The notes beneath the pieces were generated by a model that did not search any database, had not been told where the DNA came from, and worked only from the letters and a program-made list of their open reading frames with translations. From the NCBI GenBank assembly GCA_037974665.1, contig CM075769.1:20054139-20118138 (forward strand): a stretch of DNA of 64,000 nucleotides, written 5' to 3'. The position numbers and the translations under genes are program-made. Below, one piece after another: positions 45,982 through 57,453 of the stretch. This stretch comes from Ehretia macrophylla. Its lineage: Eukaryota > Streptophyta > Magnoliopsida > Boraginales > Ehretiaceae. Position 1 is the stretch's first letter. The number at the start of each line of letters is the position of its first letter.

Positions 45982-46134
45982 CTGAAACATGTTTAGAGAG
46001 GTATGAGCAATCATGGTTGCTCAGTGAGGGATATAGTCTACCGGGACATGCAATGCAGCAGATAACACAATAAGCATTTAAAACAACTAATGGACAATTA
46101 AACAACAAGTTACCACACATAAAAAAAAGGATAT
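45982..46134 (-). other. Putative LTR intron with U12-like ATATCC 5' splice site
   Basis: On the minus strand ATATCCTTT begins at 46134 and CTCTAAACATGTTTCAG ends at 45982, 153 nt. This is the one copy starting with A rather than G. Confidence 0.35.
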
Positions 46135-46454
46135 GATTCTCTTGTTCTTCAATCACGAACCACGAGCCACGGACTCAAATCCCGATGTAATAATGACACT
46201 GATATCGATAAGCCGGTATCCCCTTATAACTCCAAAATAGATGTACTCCGGATGGATCCCGAAATCCTACGACCCAACTTTCCCTGGGCGGTATCCCAAG
46301 CGAGAGAGGGACTGGGCAACCATGGTAGCCGAGGTAAACCGACAAGCCTAATGCCACCCAGTTTCCACGACACTACCATGCCCAAATGGTTGTGCAACCA
46401 CGATACAATGCACTCAAAATGATAACAATAGAATAAATCAATAAACACATGATT

Positions 46455-46480
46455 GAGGGACAACAAAGTAGGTTGCCCTC
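46455..46480 (-). promoter_or_regulatory. Conserved LTR hairpin, loop CTACTTT
   Basis: On the minus strand GAGGGCAAC and GTTGTCCCTC flank CTACTTT. Confidence 0.4.
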
Positions 46481-47866
46481 ACACACAATATATAGACAAT
46501 AAGTGCACATAATCTAGGTACAAGTAAATAAACTATTATGCATATAAGGATGAAGTCTCCCTTACCTCTACCAAGATCCAAGATGTAATTTTGGATCACA
46601 TAATTTCCAGTCACCTTGAACCTATGAACAAGCATACTTCAATTACTGTTTAACTATAACATTCATTAATTATTCAGCTAGGTTAGCTAACTTATAACTT
46701 CACTTATTTGGCATACAACATCTATTAGAATTCTATCTTTAGCAGAAGCCACCTTAATATACTCTGGCTAAACATACCATCCAACTAATCATTCTAGCAG
46801 CCCAGTTACAAGTCTTAAGTAAATCTTCACCCATACAACACTATATACAAGTAATATAAACATTATACAAGATATAAGCATATTTACTCAATCCTTAACA
46901 AGTAATACATAAACAATATAACCAATATATAAGCATTAGCACTAAAATAACCATATGAACACAAAGGGGTAAATTACATATTTTCCACAAAACATTACCA
47001 AAAGCTCACAATTAACTTAAAAGTGCATTTAAACACCTAAGAAACAATTACAAGGTCATAAAAGTACAAAACAACCAAATTCCTACTTTTCCCTCTTTGT
47101 AACCTAAGCCATTTTTATTCCAAACACAAGTTAATGTTCTAGTTAAGTGAGTGGGCTATTCCATACTTCTAATTATCCCTTATGGCACCCCTAGGACCCT
47201 TGAAACTACCCAATTACCCGCGTTTAGCACAAAAGTCCCAATTTTCCTCTTATGACTTTGTACTACACGTACCTCAACCGGGACTCAAACGGAAGCTAGC
47301 AAAGCTTATTTAGAACCTACTTAGCCTAGGAATACCAAATGTGAAGGCAAATTAACCTGGATTCGCAATAGCCCCGAAACCCCTTTTAAAAAGTCGCCTA
47401 CTTCGTGCTTTTGTTATGTTACAAGCTATTAAACCTTACGGGGCCTTTACACTACCTTCATTAGCACCTATAGCATCTATTTGGACCATTAAATCAAGCT
47501 AAAAGGTTCAATTTCACAACACCCTAGAAATCCCGTCACTATTCATGCCATACAATCAACTAATGAATTCAACCGTTTAAACTACAAAACAATAGCATAA
47601 ATAAGGTCTCTACTACTTGTATACAACATATATGATCATATTTGAGCATACCATAAGCATTTAATAACAATTCTACAAAGTCAAAAAAGCTGCAACATTT
47701 TAGAAATGCAAAAATAATCATGCAATCCCTCACCAATGTGCGTAGGAACTTGTAGGAGGCTAGTAAACACCCTAAATCACTTGCACCTAGCTTGGCTTGG
47801 CTTGGATTGAAGATTTGATGAGCGAAAAGATTTTCTTTTCCCTTGTTACTGCTGTCGAGTTTCGCC

Positions 47867-47904
47867 GGGGGGGGGGGGGGGCGGGGGGGAGAGGGGGGAG
47901 GGGG
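47867..47904 (+). repeat. G-rich tract
   Basis: An almost pure G run in the 5' LTR; the equivalent place in the 3' LTR (43843-43867) is also G-rich but shorter. It could form a quadruplex and is also error-prone in assembly. Confidence 0.8.
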
Positions 47905-48332
47905 TATTTTCGGCTTCTTTTTTTTTGTGTTATGTTATAAGCTTATAGTATATATGTGTTGAGTATAAAAGTGTGGTGTTAAGTTAGGGTATATATGGTC
48001 CATAAAAGAATGAGTTTAGCTAGCTTGAAACAAGTCCTAAGGTGCACTAATAGGTTAGCCAACTAAAACATAAAGTTTCCTTACTTACACTATTCACTAG
48101 TTCAATAAAACATTTTCTAAACAGATGCTCTCAACCCTAATCGCTCAAATGCACATTTTCTCATTCCTATAACAATTAATATGATTTAAGAAAAATGTTA
48201 ATTCAAAGTAATTAGGCAGTTGAAAAACGGAATGAATAGTAACCAAAGAAGTAACAAATAGTTGCACAGTAAAGATGCACAAATAGTGGATGCAACAGTT
48301 AAAAGGTGTGCGGTAGAATCTCGGGCGTCACA

Positions 48333-48659
48333 AACTTATCCTAATAACCTTACTAATTTGAATTTGACTCAAGAAAGTCTCCTTCTTATTTTCAGATTAA
48401 ACTGAAACTAAAACTAAGATAAAATTACAAAGAAATAAAATCTTGACCAAGTCTTCCAAGCTTCTTAAAACTTCTTGAAGAATCTTGAATTTCTTGAATC
48501 TTGAAAACAGAATCTTGACATGATTCTTTGCTGGAAAAACGCCCAAAATGGTTCATTGAATGTGGACGTGTATGGGTTCATTGAATGTGGACGTGCATGG
48601 CTGGTTCTTAGGTCTTTCTTGGTTCATGAACATTCCTTGCCGCCTTGATGTCCACATCA
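48333..48659 (-). mobile_element. Ty3 LTR fragment (family of 173-1126)
   Basis: Minus-strand LTR fragment starting TGATGTGGACATCAAGG at 48659. That start matches 173-190 and not the TGATGCGAACC start of the deletion derivatives. The rest matches the U3 region (GGTTCATTGAATGTGGACG on the plus strand). It is truncated on the left, and the exact limit is uncertain. Confidence 0.7.
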
Positions 48660-49290
48660 CAAATAAGTAACTTGGCATATAAATTTACCTACTTCCTACG
48701 TTACAAGAGAATGCTACTTTATTTGTTCCTTTAGTTGATCCTAATTTCACCATTTACTTCTACTAAGTCGAACACCTCAAATGCACCTACGTACATGTAT
48801 AATTCATCTCAAATTTGCTCAAGCCATTAAATCAAATTAGTTCAAAAGATATCAACTTACATTGTCTACCCAATGTCCAAACATTAAGCTCACATTCAAC
48901 CTCTATGAAAAACTTGGTCCTTCATAGAACTAAGTATTCATATTAAGCATCACATTTACCTAATCCTATTGATCATTAAGCCTATTGTTCTAGCTGGTTA
49001 TGACCTTAAAAGGCTATCCATGAGTCAAATCCTATATGCTACTGGTATGACCACACTTAGCACATAAATTTCGCACAAGTAAGAAGCAATTACAACACGT
49101 TAAGCACATACGATACACACAAGCATATATGGTCCACACATAAGCATATAAGTCTCATAGGCACACATAATTATTTAAGGCCTACTCATGTTAAGACTTC
49201 TACCTAGGGACCAACATTTGAAACCTACACTACGCTAACTAAGGCTAGGTTTGCACTAGCTAAAGCTAGCTCTGATACCACTTAATTAGG
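48660..49290 (-). other. Leader and primer-binding site of a Tekay-like element
   Basis: Minus-strand leader with TGGTATCAGAGC (49268-49279 on the plus strand as GCTCTGATACCA) close to the LTR. No gene is seen, and gag is not reached. Confidence 0.65.
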
Positions 49291-49757
49291 TGTCACGCCC
49301 CGACCCCGACCTATCGCTAGGATAAGGCCGAAACATGACATTTGTAACTCTTATTCTTGAGGTTAACAACTTAATAGCTTTAAAACATGTGATTTATAGA
49401 TTAATAACATGAACATCCATTAAAAGAATACCACAAGTAGTTTGAAAAGACCTTCAACATTCTCCCAAAACATCGGCCTTAAAGGATTTCAACATCCAGT
49501 TACAATTAACAAACTAAAAACCACTTATTCATAATCCTAATTCTATGTCTCCAAAGAGCAAAGATCAATCCTAGCTAGGTATCTAGTTAACCAAAATAAT
49601 ATTACAACATAATAAATGCTCAAGATTACAAAGTCAAGCTTTTTAACAAAAAGTAAATCTTCCTTAGGCAGGCATGTAGATCACATAAAGCAAGAATCCA
49701 ATCATCCACTCAACAAAGCTTGTAACCACATGAGAGCTTGCTCAGGGTAATCCTCAC

Positions 49758-50011
49758 CTGAAATGTTGAAAGATGGGTGAGCTAATCCTGCATATAGCTT
49801 CTTATTGAGGATAGAATAGGAAGGGTTTTTGCAAAGGTTTTATCTTTTTACAACTTCTTTCTAAGACCGTGCTATGCATATATAACAAGAATAGCCATAT
49901 TACCATAGATGACAAGTATACAAGAATGAATTAAACAACGTACTAATAAGGCATTTCTACTCTCCAAGGGTTATACCAAGTGAGAATAGAAATCACATAA
50001 TAAAAGGATAC
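49758..50011 (-). other. Putative LTR intron with U12-like 5' splice site
   Basis: On the minus strand GTATCCTTTT begins at 50011 and TCTTTCAACATTTCAG ends at 49758, 254 nt. Confidence 0.35.
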
Positions 50012-50282
50012 AATATCACGAACTTTGTTGGAGATGGCCAGTCTCAAGCTTTCTTGTCAAATCATCTTCATCACACCAATTAAGAGTGGGCACTCCGGAG
50101 GCAACCCAAAACCATGGTAGCTGAGACTTATACCCGATGGCCCAATGCCACCCAGGGGAATCGGTACTTCTACTGTGGGGTTCACAAGGCTGTATAAATT
50201 ACTTGGCAATTGAACAAATTTGTTCCAACTCTCCAAGGGTTGTACCAAGCAAGAAAGGGCATTAATAATACTAAACAAGTTC

Positions 50283-50308
50283 GGAGGACAACAAAGTAGG
50301 TTGTCTCC
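50283..50308 (-). promoter_or_regulatory. Conserved LTR hairpin, covarying stem
   Basis: On the minus strand GGAGACAAC pairs with GTTGTCCTCC around CTACTTT; the lower stem differs from the other LTRs but still pairs. A second hairpin, GCAAC-CTACTTT-GTTGC, is at 50531-50547. Confidence 0.45.
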
Positions 50309-50731
50309 GGCAAGCAAGAAATAGTCCATGTAACAATATTAAGCATTCTCATACTTAATCAATACTCAACAAGCAAATCCCAGATAAGTAAGACTTCATG
50401 AATTCAAGGCAAATAAGCTCGTGTTTAAACATATATCTTGATCTCACATCATCAGGCAAATGATAGCAACTGAATAAATACGTCCCAACTCTCCAAGGGT
50501 TGTACCTAGCGAGAGTAATGGACTAGGATAGCAACAAAGTAGGTTGCTTCGTCACAATAGTAATAACAAGATATGGCATAATGAATATTCATATAATCAT
50601 CTTGCATATAAACTTAGAACGAGTTACATACCATTGATATAAAGTGCCCTTAGAAGTGACAAGTTTGGGATGACATCATACAACCACATAAAACCAATTA
50701 ACTCAACCAAATATTTTGAAAAAGAGACTTC

Positions 50732-50931
50732 CCGATCGATCGGAGAAAATTTCCGATCAATCGGGTGTGCATGAAAACAAAATCAGTGTTTTGTCTGATC
50801 GATCGGCCAAAGTGGCTGATTGATAGGGCAACCTGTCCAATCAATCGGGAAAGGCAGCTGATTGATCTGACAAAAGGCGTGTTTGGCACAAACTATGCCC
50901 GATCGATCGGACATCATTCCTAATCGATCGG
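50732..50931. repeat. Array of palindromic 12-mers at 21-bp spacing
   Basis: Eight copies of a motif close to CCGATCGATCGG start at 50732, 50753, 50795, 50816, 50837, 50858, 50899 and 50920. Every gap is 21 bp or about twice that. The 9-bp spacers are unlike one another. Three of the eight are weaker (for example CTGATTGATAGG), mostly by CG-to-TG or CA changes. Confidence 0.85.
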
Positions 50932-51956
50932 GAGCTACACAAAAACGGGAAATTTCCCAACTTCACTAATTCTTTCCTCTTCCTTGCCACACATAAGTTT
51001 CTACACTAACCACCCTTCAACCATAACTCCAAAACCTCACTTAGCATACTTGTACAACATCTAGAACCATAATCCATCAAGAATCAATTAAAACACAATT
51101 CAACATTTATAACACATATATGGGTGATTTTCACAATTACCACCTATTGTTGCATTGTCTAGCATCTACACCACCAACTATGCTTAACATACTTTCCAAC
51201 ACAAGCAAGATCATCATCTAATTCATCACACAACTCCTCAAAAGCTAGTTAAGACAAAGCCCTAGCTCAACAACACATAGTGAAACTCAACTCTTACAAT
51301 AACTCTTATGTGAACACCATAAGTAAGAAAATCAACAAATATACATTATGTAACCTTGGATGAGCTTTAACAAAAGTTTTTGGAAGAATTCCTCACCTTG
51401 TAGTCAAGTTAATAGCAAAGAAAGCAAGAAAAGCAAAAGGATGCTTTGAAGATGATAGGGAATACAAAAGATTGGCTTAGAACTCTTCTTTCCTCCTTCT
51501 CCTTCTTCTACTTTCTCTTCTTCTCTTCTCCTAGCTCAACTTGTGAGTGTGTATGTGTGAAAAACGTGTAGGTGTGTGTGTTTTGTGATATGTGTGTATG
51601 TGTAGTATTTTTGTGTGTGTATGTGGTATAATGTGTGTTGAGTGGTGTTTTGTGTGTTTTAGTTGGTAGGATATTTTGATATTTTGCCTTAGGACAAGAG
51701 TGCTCCTCAACTAGAAGCGTATTTATAAGCTTGACATTTGGTTCTAATTTAAGTATTCTAGTTAGCTAATGTGATGGTGTAGGATCTAATTAGCCTTTAA
51801 AATACTCAAATGCACGAAATAGAATTTAAATGCACATTAAACGAGGCATGTGCACGTAAAACGATGTAAATGAAATGCATATTAAATGATACAAAAATAT
51901 ATGAAATGCTATAAAATGCATATGGGCTCTATACTGGCTCGGTACGGGGTCTCACA

Positions 51957-52563
51957 GACCCAATCTCTCTTTGTTCTTCTTATTTTTGGTCTTTTTTAGC
52001 TAATATAAGTGTTTAGTTGGCTTAGGATGGGCTTGGGCTTTGGTTTGGCTTAGGTCGGGCTTCATTTAACTTAGTTTAGTGGCCTAAAGATGGCCCACTG
52101 CTAGCTAGTTCTTCTAATGGCTCATATAAAATCCCTACACTAGTTACTATTCATTATGTTACACTATTCACTCATGAACTTTCCGAAATGCAATGCACAT
52201 AATTTTTTCGATGAACGTGCACTAGAAATAAGCAATGTAAGATAAATATGTATGCAAAATTATAAAATAAAATAAAATAAAATGTTCTATGGGCTCGGAG
52301 CTCTATATTCAAATAATGGAAACTAAACAATTAAATGCAAGAAAATAAATTCAAATAATATAAATAATAAAATAGGAAAATAATCATTTTATATAAATTA
52401 ATTAAATACAGATTGCTTGGTTTTTAAGAAATATGAAAATTGTTGCTAATAAATAAATGCAATCAATTAAAGTAAGCATATCTAATTTTGCAAACACTTA
52501 AAATAAACACATACACATATGAAATTAAATAAATAAACTAAATGCTCAGTCCGGGGTGTTATA
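51957..52563 (-). mobile_element. Tekay-like LTR fragment
   Basis: The minus-strand LTR starts TATAACACCCC at 52563 (TG changed to TA) and is cut at 51957 by the LTR to its left. It lies inside a copia LTR. No gene is seen. Confidence 0.6.
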
Positions 52564-53897
52564 GGGAATGTCTCATTCATTCCTCGGAATATCCTCATGT
52601 TCAAGAGTAACGCCTAGCAACATAAATATGTCCCGATCAAATGAGGACCATGATATGATTAAGTCCACTTGCTCGATTCTATGCATAGATCTATTCAGTG
52701 GAGTGAGTGATAACACCTATGAAAAAACTCATTTCCATCATTCCATCATTCATACCTCGACCGAGGATTTCCTCATTCAATAATTGAAATAAGATCTCAT
52801 AGGACATCGCCTCACGTCGGAGGTTAACAGATCCTATCTTGACAATTACCTATCAGTCTCTATATCACAAGACTAAATTGCGAGAGGTCGTTGCCCACCT
52901 AGAATAAGGTGAGTTTTATCCAAACGCTAGATTTAGCCCCAAATATATCCGACATCCATAATTTTTTTTGTTAATTCATTGATATCCAAAGGAAGGTGAA
53001 AGAGTACAGATTGCATGAAAGCAAGTGTCAATAACACAAACAAAGAAGAAAGAAACGAAAACCAAATCAGTCAAAGACTGAATGATACAAAAGGATTGAG
53101 AATCAATCACATGCATGGAAAACTGACAAAATAAAGAGACTCTCTTCATTGAATATGTCTGTTTGGGGGTCTTCCATTGAAAATTCCTTGAATAGCCCGA
53201 GTATAATTGAACGAAGAAGTTTCCCTTGAAGCAACCTTTGAAGTGGATGGGTTGGCTTTATCATGGCCAAAAGAGCTAATATTTGATCTAACGTTGCCTG
53301 GAGCTGCTGAGTAATTTTTATCCTTAGAAACTTGTGACGGGAACGGAGTGACTAACATGCTTTGAATTGGCTTTTCATAAATTTGAGAGCTTGGAATGTC
53401 CATAATTTCTCAAGTCAAATGATTAATTTGCACAATTCGCAACGACAAACTACTAATCAAAAGGGATATTGTTTGTCATTCTGGTCAAATTCAATGATCC
53501 GTTCTACTAACAATCACTCATATGTAAGTTAATCACATCCCCATGCTGTTATGGTACAAGGGTCACCATCCTTTATCATTAACATCTTTATGTTAATTAA
53601 AGGTAACTACATATGATAGCCTGTACTCAATTATCCTAGTCGCAGTCAAATAATCTAAGGGCTATGAATCAATTTGAATATCTATCATATTGAAGAAATG
53701 TGTCGATGTATTTTAAATACTTTTAGAATGCATTTCTTCTCCGAGAAACATTAAGGACACATTCATATAATAGGAATAACGGAGAATAGAAATGTCAACT
53801 AAAGATGTCATTATATACATATATATATATAATACAAGTTTACATCATAATGCCCTACATAGGTCATCTAACTATATAGCGTTAGGGCATATCACTA
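52564..53897 (-). mobile_element. Copia LTR fragment, minus strand
   Basis: Same family as the LTRs at 13800-33491, reverse orientation, from the GATATGCCCTAACG start near 53897 to the middle of the LTR at 52564. It is interrupted by a LINE at 52965-53398. Confidence 0.75.
52965..53398 (-). mobile_element. 5'-truncated ORF1-only LINE with TSD
   Basis: 434 bp on the minus strand with an A-tail (T-run 52962-52969) and TCCATAATTT at 52955-52964 and 53399-53408. It carries the last 84 or so residues of ORF1, including FPSQVSKDKNYSAAPG and SFNYTRAIQGIFNGRPP, then the 3' untranslated region. The apparent ATG at 53403 is in the duplication, not the LINE. There is no ORF2 between ORF1 and the tail. 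Confidence 0.85.
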
Positions 53898-53944
53898 AAA
53901 AGTTCGAGATTCAAATTGTCAGATTACACTTTGATGGTGGTAGT

Positions 53945-54130
53945 TGTGACTCTCGAGCCCTAGAGCATGCATAATTCATTTATTTGCATATTTTTATGTG
54001 TTATTTAAGTGTTGTTATGTGATTACTTGTTTAATTAGTAAATTGCATTTATTTGTTAGTTTACTTTATATAGTTTTTAAAAATAACTAAAGTACATTTA
54101 ATTAACTTGTATAAAATAATTAACCTATTA
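53945..54130 (+). mobile_element. Tekay-like LTR, part 1
   Basis: The LTR starts TGTGACTCTCGAGCC, with sequence like the start of the LTR at 33947. It is interrupted at 54131 by a LINE. Positions 53898-53944, before it, hold nothing I recognise. Confidence 0.65.
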
Positions 54131-57083
54131 ACTGTTATGTTGCTTGCTTGTGACACCTACTAAACAAACTAAGTTTTCTCTCTGCCTTCTCTCTACAAAC
54201 CAGCCCGCTGACCTCCCTTGACCGATCATAAACCTCCCTTAAGCAACCACTTTTAACCTTAAATTTCAGCCTTGTAACCTCTGACCTCACTACCACCAAA
54301 TCCCCTCTTTATGAGGGGGAGGAAGAAGACCTCTTCCCCCTCTAGGTGTAGTGCTAAGCTGCAAGCTGAAGTTAAGGCGGACCAAAAAACGCAGCTTTCT
54401 AGGAAGAAGAAAGCTACTAAAAGAGATGAAAGGTATGTTTCTGATGGTTCAAACTCTTGTCTAGAACTTGAAATGGTTTTTGATGCAATTCAAGCAAAAG
54501 CTGCTTTAATCACTTGAAGCGAAATTGATTTCATTCCTCCTCGTCGGATGAGAGGTGTTCCTACCTATATTACTAATCAACAGTCCAGCTTGCCCTCTCC
54601 ATCCATATCTACATCAAAGGAAAATGAAGAGTTCTCAAAGTCCGACAATACTTCTGCTACCAAAGCTCAATTGAAGGATTCTGGTAAATCTTCGTCAGCC
54701 AATGCTCAAGGTACTACTAGTCCTCATTCCATGGATTCCAGTTCTGATACGTTTGAATATGAACTCGTTTCAACCGAGTTAACCCAAGGAGATTCCGCGT
54801 TCGCTCAAGGAACAACTTTGCATGCGTCCAACTCAGTTGGTCAATATTCGCCTTCGCATGCTGGCCCCACAAGAATTAATTTTGTCAAATTTTCCTCGGG
54901 TAAACAAGTCACAATTGGCCCCGATAGTGCTCCATTTCCTCAAAATAGCCCCGTTGAAGGGAATATCAGTCAGGTCCCGCATGCGAATATTGTGCAGCAC
55001 AATGCACATTCAACTGTCATCACTACTGTCCTGCATGCAAATATTGACGGAAATACTTTTGATGATGAAAATTGCAAACATGTCAGCCCTGCATATTTCA
55101 AACGAAGTGCCGATGATAAAAATATTCAGCATAATGTGCTCTTGAGTAATTTGAATGGACAATCTTTTGACAAAAGTGGGGGACAAACAGGTCCCACGGC
55201 ACATGACAAGCTTGGAGATAATCTCAGCCATCTTGTTAATAACGAGAAAGCTTCATCAGTGGTCCCTAGCGGTTTGGCCGATGCATTGGACCATTCAAAG
55301 GTGGACGTTCACCAAGGGGAACATGTGGACCCGGCTGTATTGATTCAAATTTGAATATTAATTCTCAACTTAATGTGGCACTCAGTGTTTCTGCCACAAA
55401 TGTCGACTCCAACATGCACGCGAGCTCTTACTCACATGCCAATTCTAAAAATGTAGAGACTCTCAATGGCTCTTTAACACAACATGTGGGTCCGACAGTT
55501 GCACTTAATTTCGCGGCTATTGGTACTATTGCGAATGACGATTCAACACCTGCCAATACAGGACCCCAACTTGCAGCCAAGAAAAGTAGCACGGTTCAAC
55601 ACTTTTTGGACCAAACTGTTACTCATGATGCGGCTCAACAACCTGTAACATATCATGAAATTTTTCCACCGCTTCAACAGCCTTCTGCTCATCCACAGAC
55701 GACAGCATGGGGAGATCAAAACGTGTCTACCTGGAAAGATTTTTTCGTGGGTAATCTTCAAAGTTCACTCCAACTTGATTTTTTTCTCTCTGATGAAATG
55801 GATGACGATGGTGAACCTGTGGCTACTCCTCCTAAAGGTGTTTATGAATAAGGTAATGCGCTCTGGAACAATTGTCTTATTGGCCAGTTTATTGGAAAAC
55901 CTCCCCCATTTTTTCTCATTGAAACTATGGTGAAAAATCAGTGGAAGAAATTCGGACATGTGGACATCAAATCTACGGATAAGGGGTTGTATGTTTTCCA
56001 ATTTGATAACCAGTCCATATGTGATGTTGTCTTAGAAGAATTGTGGCATGTTAATCACAGATCACTCCTCCTTCGGAAATGGGATCCGAATATTCAACTT
56101 ATTGACATTAAAGCTGATCGCGTTCCAATATGGATGAAACTAAAAAATGTTCAACTTTCTCTATGGACCAGAAAAGGGTTGAGTTATGTTGCTAGTACCA
56201 TTGGATTTCCTTTGCAGATGGATTCAGTGACGGCGTCAAGAAATCACCTACGTTATGCTCGGGTGTGCATTGAAGTCAATTTGGAGAAGCCTTTCAAGGA
56301 TGTCACCAAAGTCAAACTTCCAAATGGAAACATTGCTTTCGTTGACATTGAGTATACATGGAAGCCATAGAAATGCAATCACTGCAAGATTATTGGCCAT
56401 AATACCAATAATTGCCCCAACTACGTCCTAGTAGTCAATGAAACTCCTATCAATGGAATTGACGGAAGTGATGCTCAACCAGCTAATGCTATTGAGAATG
56501 CAGAACCGAGTTGGGAAATGACTAAGAATCAAAAGAAAAAAGCGAAGCGTAAGAACAAGCGTGCTTCTCAGGCTAATAATCGTAACAATCAGTTTGAGGC
56601 TCTAAGTTCAAGTGAACATGAGCAAGAGATTGCTGCAGTTAACAATGAGAAGATTGATTTACCTTCCATGGTCAATGATTTAAACAAGTACTTCGGTCAC
56701 TCCGATTAATTCTTCATCGAGAAAGGTATCCTCTCGTACACAAAGTAAATTTATCTTGGTGTTTAAAAATTTTGATAAGGAGGAATCATCAAAGCCCCTA
56801 AACAAGGATGATAAAGTAGTCCTGAGCAAGCTTTCACAGGATATCAATAATCTATTGAATGGAAAGTCGACTCCACCAAACACTCAACTTGTTTGGTTTG
56901 ATTACCATTAATCATCCTTGTTTTCTTTGATATGTTTTGTAGTCTAGTGTCTTTTTAACTCTGTTACTTTTGTACTTGTTTAAGATTTTGCGGTCTTTTG
57001 ACCGTTCATGTACTTTGTATTTCCTTGTACTTGTTACTACGTTGCTTTTTGGAAATAAAATTCACTGAATCATCAAAAAAAAA
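54131..57083 (+). mobile_element. Complete ORF1-only LINE (HAL1-like)
   Basis: About 2.95 kb flanked by AACCTATTA at 54122-54130 and 57084-57092, with a poly(A) tail from 57075 preceded by AATAAAATTCACTGAATCATC. It has a 5' untranslated region (54131-54310), one long decayed ORF1 and a 3' untranslated region. No endonuclease or reverse transcriptase is present. Because both ends and the duplication are seen, the lack of ORF2 is not due to 5' truncation. Confidence 0.8.
54311..56897 (+). pseudogene. LINE ORF1 (DUF4283-like, CCHC knuckle), decayed
   Basis: From ATG 54311 (MRGRKKTSSPSRCSAK) the N-terminal third is low-complexity, rich in Ser, Asn and His. It is broken by a TGA at 54515 in the same frame and a frameshift near 55350. 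A DUF4283-like RNA-binding region follows about 55860-56370 (LIETMVKNQWKKFGHVDIKS, VPIWMKLKNVQLSLWTRKG, NHLRYARVCIEVN), with stops at 55849 and 56368. Then comes the knuckle CNHCKIIGHNTNNC and a lysine-rich tail to 56709. A last frame to about 56911 ends the protein. The intact protein would be about 850 residues. Confidence 0.8.
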
Positions 57084-57085
57084 AA

Positions 57086-57403
57086 CCTATTATTTTAGTA
57101 ATTGAATTATGTTTAATTGTTTTCTACATCTAATAAATTTATTTTCATTACTTAGAAATGAACCCTAAGCGTGGGGTGAAAATTAAAGTATTTTATTTGT
57201 CAAAATTCGTATTTTACCGTTACTTGTTTTTGGGCATACATTCATAAACTTTATGTGCATATAATATCGGGTGAGTGAGTTACAAAAATGTTTTGGTCCC
57301 GGGTGAATAGTAAAAACAATGTTACATTTTTGGGCCAAGTGAGCTTTTTAGCAATTTTTCCTAAACTAACCAAGCCCAACCCAATACATATCTACCTATT
57401 ATA

Positions 57404-57453
<50 letters not shown>

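Larger units (their letters stand above)
43088..48332 (-). mobile_element. Coding-less (LARD-like) Tekay-like element
   Basis: Minus-strand element with a 5' LTR at 45370-48332, primer-binding site near 45357-45367, a 1.07-kb internal region (44297-45369) and a truncated 3' LTR (43088-44296) that matches 47106-48332 closely. The internal region keeps the polypurine tract and the last few codons of pol (44297-44345) but has no gag, protease, reverse transcriptase or integrase. This is the structure of a large retrotransposon derivative. Confidence 0.75.
45370..48332 (-). mobile_element. 5' LTR of the 43088-48332 element
   Basis: A 2.96-kb LTR with outer ends TGTAACGCCCC (left) and CGGGCGTCACA (right). 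It contains the conserved hairpin, GGTTGTGCAACC (46388-46399), a U12-like motif and acceptor-like site. No gene is seen. Confidence 0.8.
49291..51956 (-). mobile_element. Tekay-like 5' LTR with 21-bp phased palindromes
   Basis: A 2.67-kb minus-strand LTR, left end TGTCACGCCCC, right end GGGTCTCACA. It has two hairpins of the conserved type, a U12-like motif, an acceptor-like site and the palindrome array at 50732-50931. The matching 3' LTR is not identified. No gene is seen. Confidence 0.8.

Noticed and set aside
54548-55354. 268-residue frame as a host gene
   Set aside because: It is the low-complexity N-terminal part of LINE ORF1, inside an element with a target-site duplication and poly(A) tail.
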